The notes under the pieces were generated by a model. The model was not told the DNA's origin, ran no database searches, and was given only the letters and a program-made list of their open reading frames with translations. Positions 9,296 to 18,081 of a DNA stretch of 64,000 nt are shown here, piece after piece. Made by a program: the position numbers and the translations under genes. The number at the start of each line of letters is the position of its first letter. Position 1 is the stretch's first letter. Source of the DNA: Dinoroseobacter sp013215265 (GTDB taxonomy: Bacteria > Pseudomonadota > Alphaproteobacteria > Rhodobacterales > Rhodobacteraceae); assembly GCA_963691755.1 (NCBI GenBank), contig OY829366.1, forward strand, positions 2,976,001-3,040,000, given 5' to 3'.

Positions 9296-10390
9296 ATGAT
9301 TAATATGAAAACTGTAGCGACCGGCGCTGTTGCGCTGACGCTGATGGCCTCTTCGGCCATGGCGGAAAAGGTCCTGCGCATCCAGTCCGTTCTGCCAAAC
9401 ACTGCAGACGAAGTTGTGATGCTCAACGAGTTCGGCAATGACGTGGCCCGCCTAACCGGTGGTTCGCTGACCATTGAAGTTCTTCCAGCGGGCGCCGTTG
9501 TTGGTCCTCGTGACATCATGGACGCCGTTGACGCGGGTCTCGTGGAAGGCGGCTTCGCCTGGACACACTACTGGGGTGGTAAGCACGTTGCAGCGAACCT
9601 CTTCGGCGCACCTATTGCGGGTGCCGGTGTTGGCCTCGACAACATCGCATTCCTGAGCTGGTTCCAGTTTGGCGGCGGCAAAGAGCTGTATGACCGTCTT
9701 TGGGACGAAATGGGCGTGAACGTAAAAGGCTTCATGCTCCAGCCAGTTGGTCCAGAAGCCCTGGGTTGGTTCCCAGAGCCAATCGAGTCCATGGATGACT
9801 TCCGTCAGATGCGTTTCCGTGCCCCTCCAGGCATGGTTGGTGCAGCCTATGCTGACATCGGCGTTCCAGCCGTTGCAATGGGTGGCGGTGACATCCTGCC
9901 AGCGCTTGAAAAGGGCACCATCGACGCAGCAGAATGGTGCTGCCCGAAGCCTGACTCGGTGTTTGGTTTCCAGAAAGTGCTGAAGCACTACTACCTGCAG
10001 GGCCTCCACCAGGTGACCGTGAACGCGGACATGTATGTGAACGGCGACTTCTACGACAGCCTGACCGAGCAAGAGCAGGTTGCGCTTGAAGTTGCAGCAA
10101 ACGCATCGCTGTCCAAGTCGCTCTCCTACCGTATCTATGAAAACGGTAAAGCACTGCAGGATCTGGTTCAGAACCACGGTGTTATCCTCGAAGACACTCC
10201 ACTGGATTACTTCGCCGAGTACTCCGAAGCGGCATCGCGCGCCCTTCAGGCCGCTGCTGACGAAAACGAGTTCTTCGCAGAAGTCTGGGCATCCCAGCGT
10301 GCATTCGCTGAGGTCGCGGTTCCGTTCTGGGCCGGCGCTCAAACCTCGAACGCGAACCTCGGTCGCGCTTTCGCGGCGACACTTCAGTAA
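9296..10390 (+). CDS. dctP: TRAP transporter substrate-binding protein (DctP family)
   Basis: A periplasmic binding protein of about 364 residues. The start chosen is ATG 9296, which has a GGGAGGA ribosome binding site; an in-frame ATG at 9275 lacks one. A Sec signal peptide (MKTVATGAVALTLMASSAMA) is followed by the DctP fold (VLRIQSVLPNTADEVVML, RQMRFRAPPGMVGAAYADIG with the conserved Arg that usually contacts a substrate carboxylate, and GTIDAAEWCCPKPD). This sub-branch, with the EWCCP-like motif, is often found with 2-oxoacid or sulfonate-type TRAP systems. It pairs with the fused permease downstream. A strong stem-loop follows the gene, probably raising its expression relative to the permease. 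Confidence 0.9.
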   Translation: MINMKTVATGAVALTLMASSAMAEKVLRIQSVLPNTADEVVMLNEFGNDVARLTGGSLTIEVLPAGAVVGPRDIMDAVDAGLVEGGFAWTHYWGGKHVAANLFGAPIAGAGVGLDNIAFLSWFQFGGGKELYDRLWDEMGVNVKGFMLQPVGPEALGWFPEPIESMDDFRQMRFRAPPGMVGAAYADIGVPAVAMGGGDILPALEKGTIDAAEWCCPKPDSVFGFQKVLKHYYLQGLHQVTVNADMYVNGDFYDSLTEQEQVALEVAANASLSKSLSYRIYENGKALQDLVQNHGVILEDTPLDYFAEYSEAASRALQAAADENEFFAEVWASQRAFAEVAVPFWAGAQTSNANLGRAFAATLQ

Positions 10391-10400
10391 ACTAAATCAG

Positions 10401-10425
10401 AACGGGCCCTTACAAAGGGCCCGTT
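10401..10425 (+). terminator. Stem-loop after dctP (attenuator or mRNA 3' stabiliser)
   Basis: A perfect 11-base-pair stem (AACGGGCCCTT / AAGGGCCCGTT) with a 3-base ACA loop starts ten bases after the stop codon and is followed by a T-containing but not pure T tract. Its place between binding-protein and permease genes suggests partial termination or protection of the dctP message rather than a full stop. Confidence 0.7.
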
Positions 10426-10508
10426 CGTCCTTGTTTTCCAAGCACCCTTAGGGGTGTTTTGAAAAGAAGGACTCGAAAAAAATTCGGGTCAAGGGAAGGG
10501 GACACCAC

Positions 10509-12980
10509 ATGGCTGACGAACCAAATCCAGAGGATCTGGAAGTCGCTGACGAGCTTATTGCCGAACGACGCGCCGAAAAACCGGGAGAAACACCGGAAGA
10601 TATGACGGCTTGGCAGCGTCCGATTACGGCCGTGATCGACGTTATAAATTATCGCGCAGGCCAGTTGATCGCCTTGCTGATGGTGCCGCTCATCTTCGTA
10701 GTTGTCTACGAAGTGATTTCACGAAACTCTTTCGCAATTCTTCAAAACGCTGGTTTTGAGGATCTCGCCCGTTCGCTCGGCCTAGGGCCAACCCTTTGGG
10801 TGTATGACACAAGCCGCATGATCGCAGGAGTGCTGTTTATGGCGGCCGCAGGCTATGGCCTGATGCGCGGCGTACATATCCGGGCAGATTTTCTCTATCG
10901 AAACTGGCGCGAGAAAACCCAGGCCACGGTAGATGCGCTGCTCTACCTGCTGTTCTTCATGCCCTCGATGATCTTCTTTACAATCGTCGCTTCGCAATTC
11001 TGGTGGCTTGCCTATTCAACAGGGGAAACTCTCGCGCTCGACAGCGCCTGGGGCCCGCTTTTGTGGCCTGCGCGCCTTGCCATGCCTGTAGGTGGCTTCC
11101 TGTTGATGCTTCAGGGTATTCCCGAGATCTTCCGCGCCTTCCACAAGATGGGACCAGAGCGCGAGAAATGGTTCGTGCGTGCGCTTCCGTTCTACCTGAT
11201 CGCTCTGATCTGGCTGGTGCTTGCAATCTTCGCGCCCGACACTGTGCCGGGGGGTGCGTGGTTCACCGAGTTGATGAGCGCACGTCCAAACCTCGATAAG
11301 CCAACCATTGGTCTGATCATGCTTGCAGCGATGCTGTTTGTGATCTTTATCGGCTTCCCGATCTCGTTCACGCTGATCTTCCTGGCGTTCGTATTTGGTA
11401 TCTGGGGGTCGAACTTCAAGCTCACCACGCTGCTGATGACGCTGAATACCAACTCCACAATGCTGAACGATCAGCTAATGGCAGTCCCTCTCTTTGTTCT
11501 GATGGGCATCGTCATGGAATCAGCCGGTCTGATGGAACGTCTGTTCGCGTCGATCCAGATGATCATGGCGCGGGTGCGCGGAGCGCTCTTCATTGCGGTT
11601 CTGATCGTATCCACGATTTTCGCGGCCGCGACCGGTATCGTGGGCGCGTCCGTGACGCTTCTGGGCATCATGGCAGGCGCCACGATGAGCCGATCTGGAT
11701 ACAATGTGAAGCTTGCTGCAGGATGTATTACAGCCGGCGGAACGCTCGGTATCCTGATCCCACCCTCGATCATGCTGATCGTTATGGGACCAGTGCTGGA
11801 GGTTTCAACGCTTGATCTATTCCGGGCAGCCTTCGTCCCGGGGGCGCTTCTTGCGACGCTTTATCTGATCTACACGCTCGGACGTTGCTGGCTGGATCCC
11901 TCGCTTGGTCCAATCTTGTCGGAAGAAGATCAACCAGACACCTCCCGTTACTACGGTGCGGAAGTGGCCATGATCTGCCTTGGTATACTCACGCTGTGCC
12001 GGGTCTTTGGTCTCGCATTGGGAGGAACATTTGGAGGGATTATTCCGTTTGGCGGATTGTTTGCACTGGCAATTGCGTGTGCCGTCGCCTATGCGGCCTA
12101 TCGCAACCTGAGTATCCTGCGCATCGTCATGCCGATCGCTGTGATTTTTCACCTATACATGATCCTCCCGAACATGGGGGCCGAAGGTGGCTTGCCGATC
12201 TGGCAGGTGGTATTTGGTCTCTTCACCGTGCTTCTGGGCTTCCTTGGTCGCCCCATCTACAGCCCTGAGGCCGATGATGGGTTTTACTTCTCCGATCTCT
12301 GGAACGAATTCTTCGCTGGCCTCATGCCGCCAACGATCCTGATCTCCTTTGCACTGGGTTCGATCCTGCTGGGTCTGGCGACCCCGGCAGAAGCTGCAGC
12401 AATGGGTGCGTTCGGTGCGATCTTGCTTTCGGTGGCCTATCGCAAGTTCACCATCCCAGGCTTCTTCGACAGCCTGATCAAAGCTTTGGAAATCACCGTT
12501 CTGATCATGTTCCTGGTGGCTGCGTCGAACTTCTTCGGTGCGCAGTTCAGTGCCTTGGGCACGCCGCGCATGCTGACCGAGTTGCTACTGGGCCTCGATC
12601 TGGCGCCAATTCTGGTACTGCTTGTCGTGATGGCACTGATCTTCCTGCTGGGCTGGCCCCTGGAGTGGGTGCCCATCGTGTTGATCGTGGTGCCGATCCT
12701 GTTGCCGACCGTACAGTCGCTCGAGATCCATGGGCTTAGCAGCTATGACCTCATGGTATGGTTCGGCATTCTGGTGGCAGTGAACCTGCAAACGGCCTGG
12801 CTCAGTCCTCCGGTGGCCTTGTCTGCGTACTTCCTAAAAGGGGTCGTCCCGAACTGGGATTTGCGCGACATCTATCTCGGCATGATGCAGTTCATGCTGG
12901 TGCAGCTCACCGGTCTGATCCTGCTCCTGATCTTCCCGCAACTGGTGCTCTGGTTGCCGGCGGTAATGAGTGGCAACTAG
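10509..12980 (+). CDS. TRAP transporter fused permease (DctQ-DctM fusion)
   Basis: A membrane protein of 823 residues. A short acidic cytoplasmic leader is followed by a DctQ-type small subunit (about residues 35-215, four membrane segments, starting near NYRAGQLIALLMVPLIFVVV). The DctM large subunit follows (about 265-820, many segments) and carries the family motif GGTLGILIPPSIMLIVMGPV. Fusion of Q and M is known in TRAP systems. It uses an ion gradient to import the ligand captured by the preceding binding protein. The M half is longer than the usual 430 residues because of a central extension near residues 475-590 containing extra hydrophobic segments. A GGGAAGGGG ribosome binding site lies just upstream. 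Confidence 0.92.
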   Translation: MADEPNPEDLEVADELIAERRAEKPGETPEDMTAWQRPITAVIDVINYRAGQLIALLMVPLIFVVVYEVISRNSFAILQNAGFEDLARSLGLGPTLWVYDTSRMIAGVLFMAAAGYGLMRGVHIRADFLYRNWREKTQATVDALLYLLFFMPSMIFFTIVASQFWWLAYSTGETLALDSAWGPLLWPARLAMPVGGFLLMLQGIPEIFRAFHKMGPEREKWFVRALPFYLIALIWLVLAIFAPDTVPGGAWFTELMSARPNLDKPTIGLIMLAAMLFVIFIGFPISFTLIFLAFVFGIWGSNFKLTTLLMTLNTNSTMLNDQLMAVPLFVLMGIVMESAGLMERLFASIQMIMARVRGALFIAVLIVSTIFAAATGIVGASVTLLGIMAGATMSRSGYNVKLAAGCITAGGTLGILIPPSIMLIVMGPVLEVSTLDLFRAAFVPGALLATLYLIYTLGRCWLDPSLGPILSEEDQPDTSRYYGAEVAMICLGILTLCRVFGLALGGTFGGIIPFGGLFALAIACAVAYAAYRNLSILRIVMPIAVIFHLYMILPNMGAEGGLPIWQVVFGLFTVLLGFLGRPIYSPEADDGFYFSDLWNEFFAGLMPPTILISFALGSILLGLATPAEAAAMGAFGAILLSVAYRKFTIPGFFDSLIKALEITVLIMFLVAASNFFGAQFSALGTPRMLTELLLGLDLAPILVLLVVMALIFLLGWPLEWVPIVLIVVPILLPTVQSLEIHGLSSYDLMVWFGILVAVNLQTAWLSPPVALSAYFLKGVVPNWDLRDIYLGMMQFMLVQLTGLILLLIFPQLVLWLPAVMSGN

Positions 12981-12982
12981 GC

Positions 12983-13249
12983 ATGGAAACGTTGCCGCCT
13001 AAATATGACGCCATCAGATGGTCACGCGTAAGCGTGGCTGTCGGGCTGGCCCTGCTGGGCTGGCTCGGATGGGACATCGGAATGGCTCTGCCAGCCGGTT
13101 TCATCACACCCATCTTGAGCGGCTTGCAGGCAGCGACGATATATATATCCGGCTTTCTACTGATTGCCCTTGCTCTGGCTATGTCAGGCCAGCGCACACA
13201 ATGTGAAGCACAATGCCAAGGGGGAGCGCAGTGGCGCCAACGTATTTAA
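12983..13249 (+). CDS. Small membrane protein between TRAP permease and hpsN-like gene
   Basis: An 88-residue protein starting two bases after the permease stop codon and overlapping the next gene by 19 bases, so it is clearly part of the operon. Two hydrophobic segments are visible (about residues 17-38 and 44-68), followed by a hydrophilic tail with two Cys. I do not recognise a family. Its position suggests a role alongside the transporter, perhaps as a small stabilising subunit, but this is inference from location only. Confidence 0.6.
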   Translation: METLPPKYDAIRWSRVSVAVGLALLGWLGWDIGMALPAGFITPILSGLQAATIYISGFLLIALALAMSGQRTQCEAQCQGGAQWRQRI

Positions 13250-14538
13250 AACGGGCCAACCTCACCGCAAAATCTGATGCCTCTGAGGTGCATGAAACCG
13301 TCAAAACGATCCTTGATGAAATCGAAGCTGGCGGCGACGCGAAAGCGCTCGAATACGCTGCAAAATTCGATGGCTATGATGGCAACATCCTGTTGTCGGA
13401 TGACGAGATTGCAGAGGCGGAAACGAAGGTCTCGCAAAAGCTCAAAGACGATATTCTGTTCGCCCATGACAATGTCCGTCGTTTTGCGGGAAAGCAGCGT
13501 GCAACGATTTCGGATTTTGACATGGAGATCTTGCCGGGGGTCACCACAGGCCAACGCCTGATCCCGGTAAATGCGGCAGGATGCTACGTGCCTGGTGGGC
13601 GCTACAGTCACATCGCCTCGGCGATTATGACAGTGACCACCGCGAAAGTCGCTGGCGTTTCAAATATCACGGCCTGTTCCCCCCCCCGTCCGGGCGTTGG
13701 GGTCGCACCCGCAATCGTCTATGCGGCAAAGGTCTGCGGAGCGGACAACATTCTTGCCATGGGCGGGGTACAGGGCATCGCGTCCATGACCTTTGGTCTT
13801 TTCGGTCTACCAAGTGCCAATATCCTCGTTGGCCCAGGAAACCAGTTTGTGGCAGAGGCCAAACGCATTCTCTTTGGGCGCGTTGGTATCGACATGATTG
13901 CCGGCCCCACTGACAGTCTGATCCTTGCGGACAGCACGGCCGATGCGCACGTGGTCGCCACCGATCTGGTTAGCCAGGCAGAGCATGGTTACAACTCTCC
14001 GGTTTGGTTGGTGACAGATGACAAAGCTCTTGCAGAAGATGTGATGGCGCGGGTCCCCGGTCTGATTGATGATCTGCCGGGTGTAAACCGTGATAACGCC
14101 ACCGCTGCCTGGCGCGACTATGCCGAGGTGATCCTATGCGCAGATCGCGAAGAAATGGCCGCCACGTCTGACGCATATGCACCAGAGCACCTGACAGTGC
14201 AGGCGCAGGACTTGCCTTGGTGGCTTAACCGCCTGACCTGCTATGGCTCTCTGTTTCTGGGAGAAGAGACCACGGTGTCCTATGGCGACAAAGCCTCGGG
14301 GCCCAATCACGTTCTGCCCACCTCAGGCGCTGCGCGCTACACTGGCGGCCTAAGCGTACACAAGTACCTCAAGATCGTGACATGGCAGCAGGCCACACGA
14401 GATGGTGCAAAGCCAATCGCCGAAGCGACAGCACGTATTTCTCGACTGGAAGGTATGGAAGGCCATGCCAGAGCTGCCGACGCGCGGCTTGCCAAATACT
14501 TTCCACACGAAAACTTTGATTTGTCTGCAGAGGAATAA
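13231..14538 (+). CDS. hpsN: Sulfopropanediol 3-dehydrogenase-like enzyme (HpsN; histidinol dehydrogenase family)
   Basis: About 435 residues, in the histidinol dehydrogenase family. The GTG start at 13231 has an AAGGGGGAG ribosome binding site; an ATG at 13213 does not. Zinc ligands and catalytic residues of the family are present: Gln and His in SQAEHG, Glu-His in YAPEHLTV, Asp in GDKASGPNHVLP, and a final His in LEGMEGHARAAD. GCYVPGGRYSHIASAIM and WQQATRDGAKPIAEATARIS match HpsN proteins rather than biosynthetic HisD, and no other his gene is adjacent. HpsN oxidises (R)-2,3-dihydroxypropane-1-sulfonate to sulfolactate with NAD. The segment GPTDSLILAD departs from the GPSEV.. form usual in the family, so the real substrate may differ. 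No sulfonate-cleaving enzyme lies nearby. Confidence 0.75.
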   Translation: MAPTYLKRANLTAKSDASEVHETVKTILDEIEAGGDAKALEYAAKFDGYDGNILLSDDEIAEAETKVSQKLKDDILFAHDNVRRFAGKQRATISDFDMEILPGVTTGQRLIPVNAAGCYVPGGRYSHIASAIMTVTTAKVAGVSNITACSPPRPGVGVAPAIVYAAKVCGADNILAMGGVQGIASMTFGLFGLPSANILVGPGNQFVAEAKRILFGRVGIDMIAGPTDSLILADSTADAHVVATDLVSQAEHGYNSPVWLVTDDKALAEDVMARVPGLIDDLPGVNRDNATAAWRDYAEVILCADREEMAATSDAYAPEHLTVQAQDLPWWLNRLTCYGSLFLGEETTVSYGDKASGPNHVLPTSGAARYTGGLSVHKYLKIVTWQQATRDGAKPIAEATARISRLEGMEGHARAADARLAKYFPHENFDLSAEE

Positions 14539-14575
14539 TCCGACCACGGGCGATCACAAAAAACGGAGACGACAA

Positions 14576-14986
14576 ATGTACAAAAAGATGTTGGTCGCCA
14601 TGGCGCTCGATCACAACGTTTCTCCAAAATTACTGGCTTTTGCGAAGGCCAATTGTGCCGAGGGCGGCAGCATCACAGCCCTTCACGTGATCGAAGAACC
14701 GAGCGGAACCGCTAACGCGCGCCTTCGTGAGGATTTGCAGAATGCGGGGCTCGATCAGGCTGCCGCGATCTTCAAGGAAAAGCTCGCAGATTATCCCGAG
14801 ATAAACTCTGAGCTGCTTCAGGGGCATGCATCACGCACGATCGTCGACTATGCCGAGCAGATAGGCGCGGACTGTATCGTCATGGGATCACACAAACCCG
14901 GGCTTGCTGACTACTTCATAGGCTCTACCGCCTCGCGGGTCGTGCGGCATGCAAATTGCTCGGTTCACGTATTTCGCGACACCTGA
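14576..14986 (+). CDS. Universal stress protein (UspA family)
   Basis: 136 residues with a single Usp domain: MYKKMLVAMALDHNVSPK at the start and the ATP-binding-type motif GSHKPGLADYFIGSTASRVV near the end. The start at 14576 is preceded by ACGGAGACGAC. It lies about 37 bases after the hpsN-like gene and is likely the last gene of the operon. Usp genes are commonly found beside TRAP transporters in Rhodobacteraceae and some bind the cytoplasmic face of TRAP permeases; that link is known for other systems and inferred here. Confidence 0.9.
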   Translation: MYKKMLVAMALDHNVSPKLLAFAKANCAEGGSITALHVIEEPSGTANARLREDLQNAGLDQAAAIFKEKLADYPEINSELLQGHASRTIVDYAEQIGADCIVMGSHKPGLADYFIGSTASRVVRHANCSVHVFRDT

Positions 14987-14993
14987 TTGCCCA

Positions 14994-16466
14994 TCACTCC
15001 GAAATCGTCACCCCGATGACGACCACCCCCGCATAAGGGCGTGCGCCACGCGGCAGGATGACATGTCCAAGGGGACGTGCATTCGGATCGATCTGTTGCG
15101 CACGTGACAACGCGGCGTCTGCATCCAACCTATCGGCACGATCGGGCACGAGATACAGCGCCTCGCCTTGTGCCCGTGAACCAGACATGAAGCCGAAATG
15201 ATGCGGCAATCCCAAAACGCGGATGACAGGCGCATGCCCCTGCCCCATCGCAAGACCACTGCTTAGTTGTCCAGCCTCAATCCAGCTGTCTGCAAGGATC
15301 ACTTGTGTGCCGTCAAACCCCACTGACACTTCCAACGACGAGGCAAGCGCGCTCCAGTCGAAAACCTCCTCCGTGCGATCCCAACTCGCAATCCCCTCGT
15401 CAGGGGCTAAAACACCCGATGGGATATGCACCAGAAGCACCAGAACGAGGCCCCAGATCATCCCGCCAAATCCTATATAAGCCCAGCGCCAGACCCTGCT
15501 GATCCCCTCTGCCAAGGCGAGCCCCACCAATGGCAAGGCAAACACGAAGCCGGGCATCGTCCAGTGCGGGAAAGATGCATCTGAGAACAAGTAGATCAGG
15601 TTGAACAGAATGATTGGCCAAAGTGCCAGATGGGCCAAAACCCTTTGGGACGGATTTGCCGAAAACGCCCGGCGTAGGCCGATCAATGCCAGCACAAAGG
15701 TCGCCGGCAACAGATAAATCAGCTGTCCCGCCAGCATTGCCGCGAAATTACCAAGCTGCAAAGACCTCTCGGTGCGACTTCCGTGAAATCCAAACGACAC
15801 CCAGTCATTTGCGATGTTCCAAAAGATCACCGGGGCAACCCCCACAAGCCCCATGCCAACCGCGACCCAGAAACCTGGCTGTGTAATCCAGCGCCAGCGC
15901 CCTGTCGTCAGAAACATGAAGGACAAAACACCAAAGGGGATCAGTCCAGCCTGATATTTTGAGCCCATCGCCAGAAGTAACCCAAAGCCCCCCAACACCC
16001 AGAACCGCATCGGGGGCGTATCATCGTCGGCCATATGCACCATCGCGCAAGTCACCAATGCGCCACCAAGGTTCAGCGGTCCATCCGGCACTACAAAAGC
16101 TCCGGACCCAAACAGCATATGGGGCGCAATCAAGAAGACGAGCAGCGTATAGAACCCTGCCTTCGCGCCCCCAAGATGCGCCCCGATCAGATACAGGAGC
16201 GCGCCTGTTCCAAGCCCGCACAACACAAACGGAAGACGGTAGGCCAAGGCACTTTCACCAAATACCGATGCCGAGGCCACCGGCAACCAAAACCCGACCG
16301 GAGGATGGTCATAGAAGGACCAGGAAAACTCGCGCGCGACAGCAACCGCGTAGGCCTCGTCCACGCCCAAGGGAAATGACCAAGCCACGACAAGTTTGAA
16401 CACCATACCTGCCAAGAGCAGCAGGCCTGCGCGCTGCTGCCAGATCTGATTGGGGTCCGCCATCAT
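14994..16466 (-). CDS. Glycosyltransferase family 39 (ArnT/PMT-like) membrane protein
   Basis: About 490 residues with roughly ten hydrophobic segments and a C-terminal soluble part. The N-terminal periplasmic loop has the acidic GVDEAYAVAVAREFSWSFYDHPP motif expected for polyprenyl-phosphate-dependent GT39 enzymes, which transfer a sugar from undecaprenyl phosphate on the periplasmic side. The ATG at 16466 overlaps the stop codon of the upstream gene (ATGA), so the two genes are translationally coupled. Likely acceptors are lipid A or other envelope glycans; the sequence does not show which. It converges on the Usp gene, leaving only a few bases between them. Confidence 0.85.
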   Translation of the reverse strand: MMADPNQIWQQRAGLLLLAGMVFKLVVAWSFPLGVDEAYAVAVAREFSWSFYDHPPVGFWLPVASASVFGESALAYRLPFVLCGLGTGALLYLIGAHLGGAKAGFYTLLVFLIAPHMLFGSGAFVVPDGPLNLGGALVTCAMVHMADDDTPPMRFWVLGGFGLLLAMGSKYQAGLIPFGVLSFMFLTTGRWRWITQPGFWVAVGMGLVGVAPVIFWNIANDWVSFGFHGSRTERSLQLGNFAAMLAGQLIYLLPATFVLALIGLRRAFSANPSQRVLAHLALWPIILFNLIYLFSDASFPHWTMPGFVFALPLVGLALAEGISRVWRWAYIGFGGMIWGLVLVLLVHIPSGVLAPDEGIASWDRTEEVFDWSALASSLEVSVGFDGTQVILADSWIEAGQLSSGLAMGQGHAPVIRVLGLPHHFGFMSGSRAQGEALYLVPDRADRLDADAALSRAQQIDPNARPLGHVILPRGARPYAGVVVIGVTISE

Positions 16467-17464
16467 CGCACCCACAGCTTGTTCTTCTTTATGATATTGC
16501 GGATTTGCTGCTCTTTCACCGGAAGGTTGTCGCGATCAAACAAGGCACGCGCCCGCAACCCACGTCCCTGGTAAATTCCGCGTTTGAAGGCGTCGTGAAG
16601 CTTAAGCACCTTCTTCACCCGGTTGGGTGCCGCAACACGCTCTAACGTATCGATCACCTTGTCTGGCGCACGTGCATAGAGCAGCGGCAAGACACGCCAA
16701 TGGCAGGTAATCTCTCCATCCAGATCACCTGAATGCAGCGGTCGTCCCCCGCCCAGTGCGTGGATTACCAAGGGCAAGGCGATCTGATCCAGCCAAGGGT
16801 AAAGCGCCTGACTGTCCAACTCTGGTGGAGGCGTATCGCGAATAGCCGTGGCATAGGTTGCAAACAGGTCTCCGAAGGCCTTGGGGTCTTCCCCGTAAAA
16901 CCAGCCTGCATTGAAATAGAGGTAGTGTTCCCAGTACTCGTCGGGGAAGCGCGGATCGAGCGATAGTTCGAAATCCAGACCGAACTTATCGTAAAGTGAT
17001 TTCCAGATTGCCGTATAGCCAGGCCCATAAAGCGGGACTTTGGGCCAGGTCGCTTCACGCTTCATCGAGGCCGTGGGGCGCGCAAAATCAAACGGCACGA
17101 ATGCCAGTGGACCAATGTGAAGCGTATCGGTGTCAAAAAACACAAACGGCTCCCCTTTTGGTAAAACGGACAGGGCTTCGATCTTGTTGCCGTGCGGATA
17201 GGAACTGCCAAAATGTCTGTTTTCAAAAGGCAGGATTTCTCCACCATGCTCGGCAATCAGCGCGCGCACTTCATCATGAACGATACGTGGGTCGTCTTTC
17301 CAAAGGGGTCCCGGCTGGGGCTCTGCAAAGATCAGGCGCCCTGCAAAATCTGGGTTTGCCTCATGAAAAGATACCGCAAAGAGGGCTGCCTCAAATTCCA
17401 GACGCCCGCCCTGAATGACGGCAAGCACATTGTAAGGTTTGGCAGAACTGTGCGTCTCAGGCAT
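16463..17464 (-). CDS. Putative GT-A-fold glycosyltransferase
   Basis: 333 residues, cytoplasmic. The motif EPFVFFDTDTLHIGPL includes an Asp-x-Asp pair in the setting typical of nucleotide-sugar-binding GT-A enzymes, and YLYFNAGWFYGEDPK further on resembles the acceptor side of such folds. I do not recognise an exact family. Its ATGA overlap with the GT39 gene downstream suggests that both act on the same envelope glycan. The C-terminus is basic and could contact the membrane. Function as a glycosyltransferase is inferred from the motif and the neighbour. Confidence 0.6.
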   Translation of the reverse strand: MPETHSSAKPYNVLAVIQGGRLEFEAALFAVSFHEANPDFAGRLIFAEPQPGPLWKDDPRIVHDEVRALIAEHGGEILPFENRHFGSSYPHGNKIEALSVLPKGEPFVFFDTDTLHIGPLAFVPFDFARPTASMKREATWPKVPLYGPGYTAIWKSLYDKFGLDFELSLDPRFPDEYWEHYLYFNAGWFYGEDPKAFGDLFATYATAIRDTPPPELDSQALYPWLDQIALPLVIHALGGGRPLHSGDLDGEITCHWRVLPLLYARAPDKVIDTLERVAAPNRVKKVLKLHDAFKRGIYQGRGLRARALFDRDNLPVKEQQIRNIIKKNKLWVR

Positions 17465-17539
17465 GATGGGTCCAGCGGTTTGGTCCGACTATAGGGCCGG
17501 ATCCCGTGGCCCGAAACCTGATTTCCAAGGAGAGCCCTG

Positions 17540-17959
17540 ATGTATCGCCTGCCCTCTGCAATCGCCATTGCCTTATGTCTTGCGACGCCATCCGCTGCGC
17601 AAATGTCAACAGCGGAACAAGTGCGCCCCATTCTGACGATGACCGCAGCCAGCTGGATCGCAGTTCGGAAATGGCAGGGACAGGACCTGCTCTACTTCAC
17701 TCAGATCCTGCCCTTCCGGTGTGGGCTTTCAGAAATTCGCTACGGTCTGAACGGGGCTGATGCGACCGAACGGTTCAATGCCGAACCCTGCCCGCCAGAC
17801 CAAGACGGTCAGGTCTTTGCGACAATCGAAGCTGACGAATACCTGCCCTATCTGACATTCGAGGAAGGGTCTATCGAGACCGTCACAATCACTCTGGTCT
17901 ATGATGACGGTATCGAAGAAACCCTGATTTACGACCGGTCTGCTGTCGAAATTCAGTGA
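17540..17959 (+). CDS. Small secreted protein of unknown function
   Basis: 139 residues with a clear Sec signal peptide (cleavage probably after TPSAAQ), giving a mature protein of about 118 residues. Two Cys (in FRCGLSE and EPCPPD) could form a disulfide in the periplasm, and the C-terminal half is acidic. An AAGGAGAGCC ribosome binding site precedes the ATG. It is divergent from the glycosyltransferase pair and followed by its own hairpin terminator. Family not recognised. Confidence 0.7.
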   Translation: MYRLPSAIAIALCLATPSAAQMSTAEQVRPILTMTAASWIAVRKWQGQDLLYFTQILPFRCGLSEIRYGLNGADATERFNAEPCPPDQDGQVFATIEADEYLPYLTFEEGSIETVTITLVYDDGIEETLIYDRSAVEIQ

Positions 17960-18036
17960 AAACTCCAATCCCACAGGACGTGGACCAATCTAAGATAGGG
18001 CGCTCCGTAAAGTGTTGAGTTACCCCACACAGTTCT

Positions 18037-18064
18037 CGGCGGCGCATTGCGGGCGCCGCCGTTT
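18037..18064 (+). terminator. Hairpin terminator between convergent genes
   Basis: A 9-base-pair GC stem (CGGCGGCGC / GCGCCGCCG) with a 7-base loop, followed on the plus strand by TTTGATT. It lies between the small secreted protein and the convergent dctM gene, and probably ends the former. Confidence 0.6.
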
Positions 18065-18081
18065 GATTGACCCGAAAGGGT

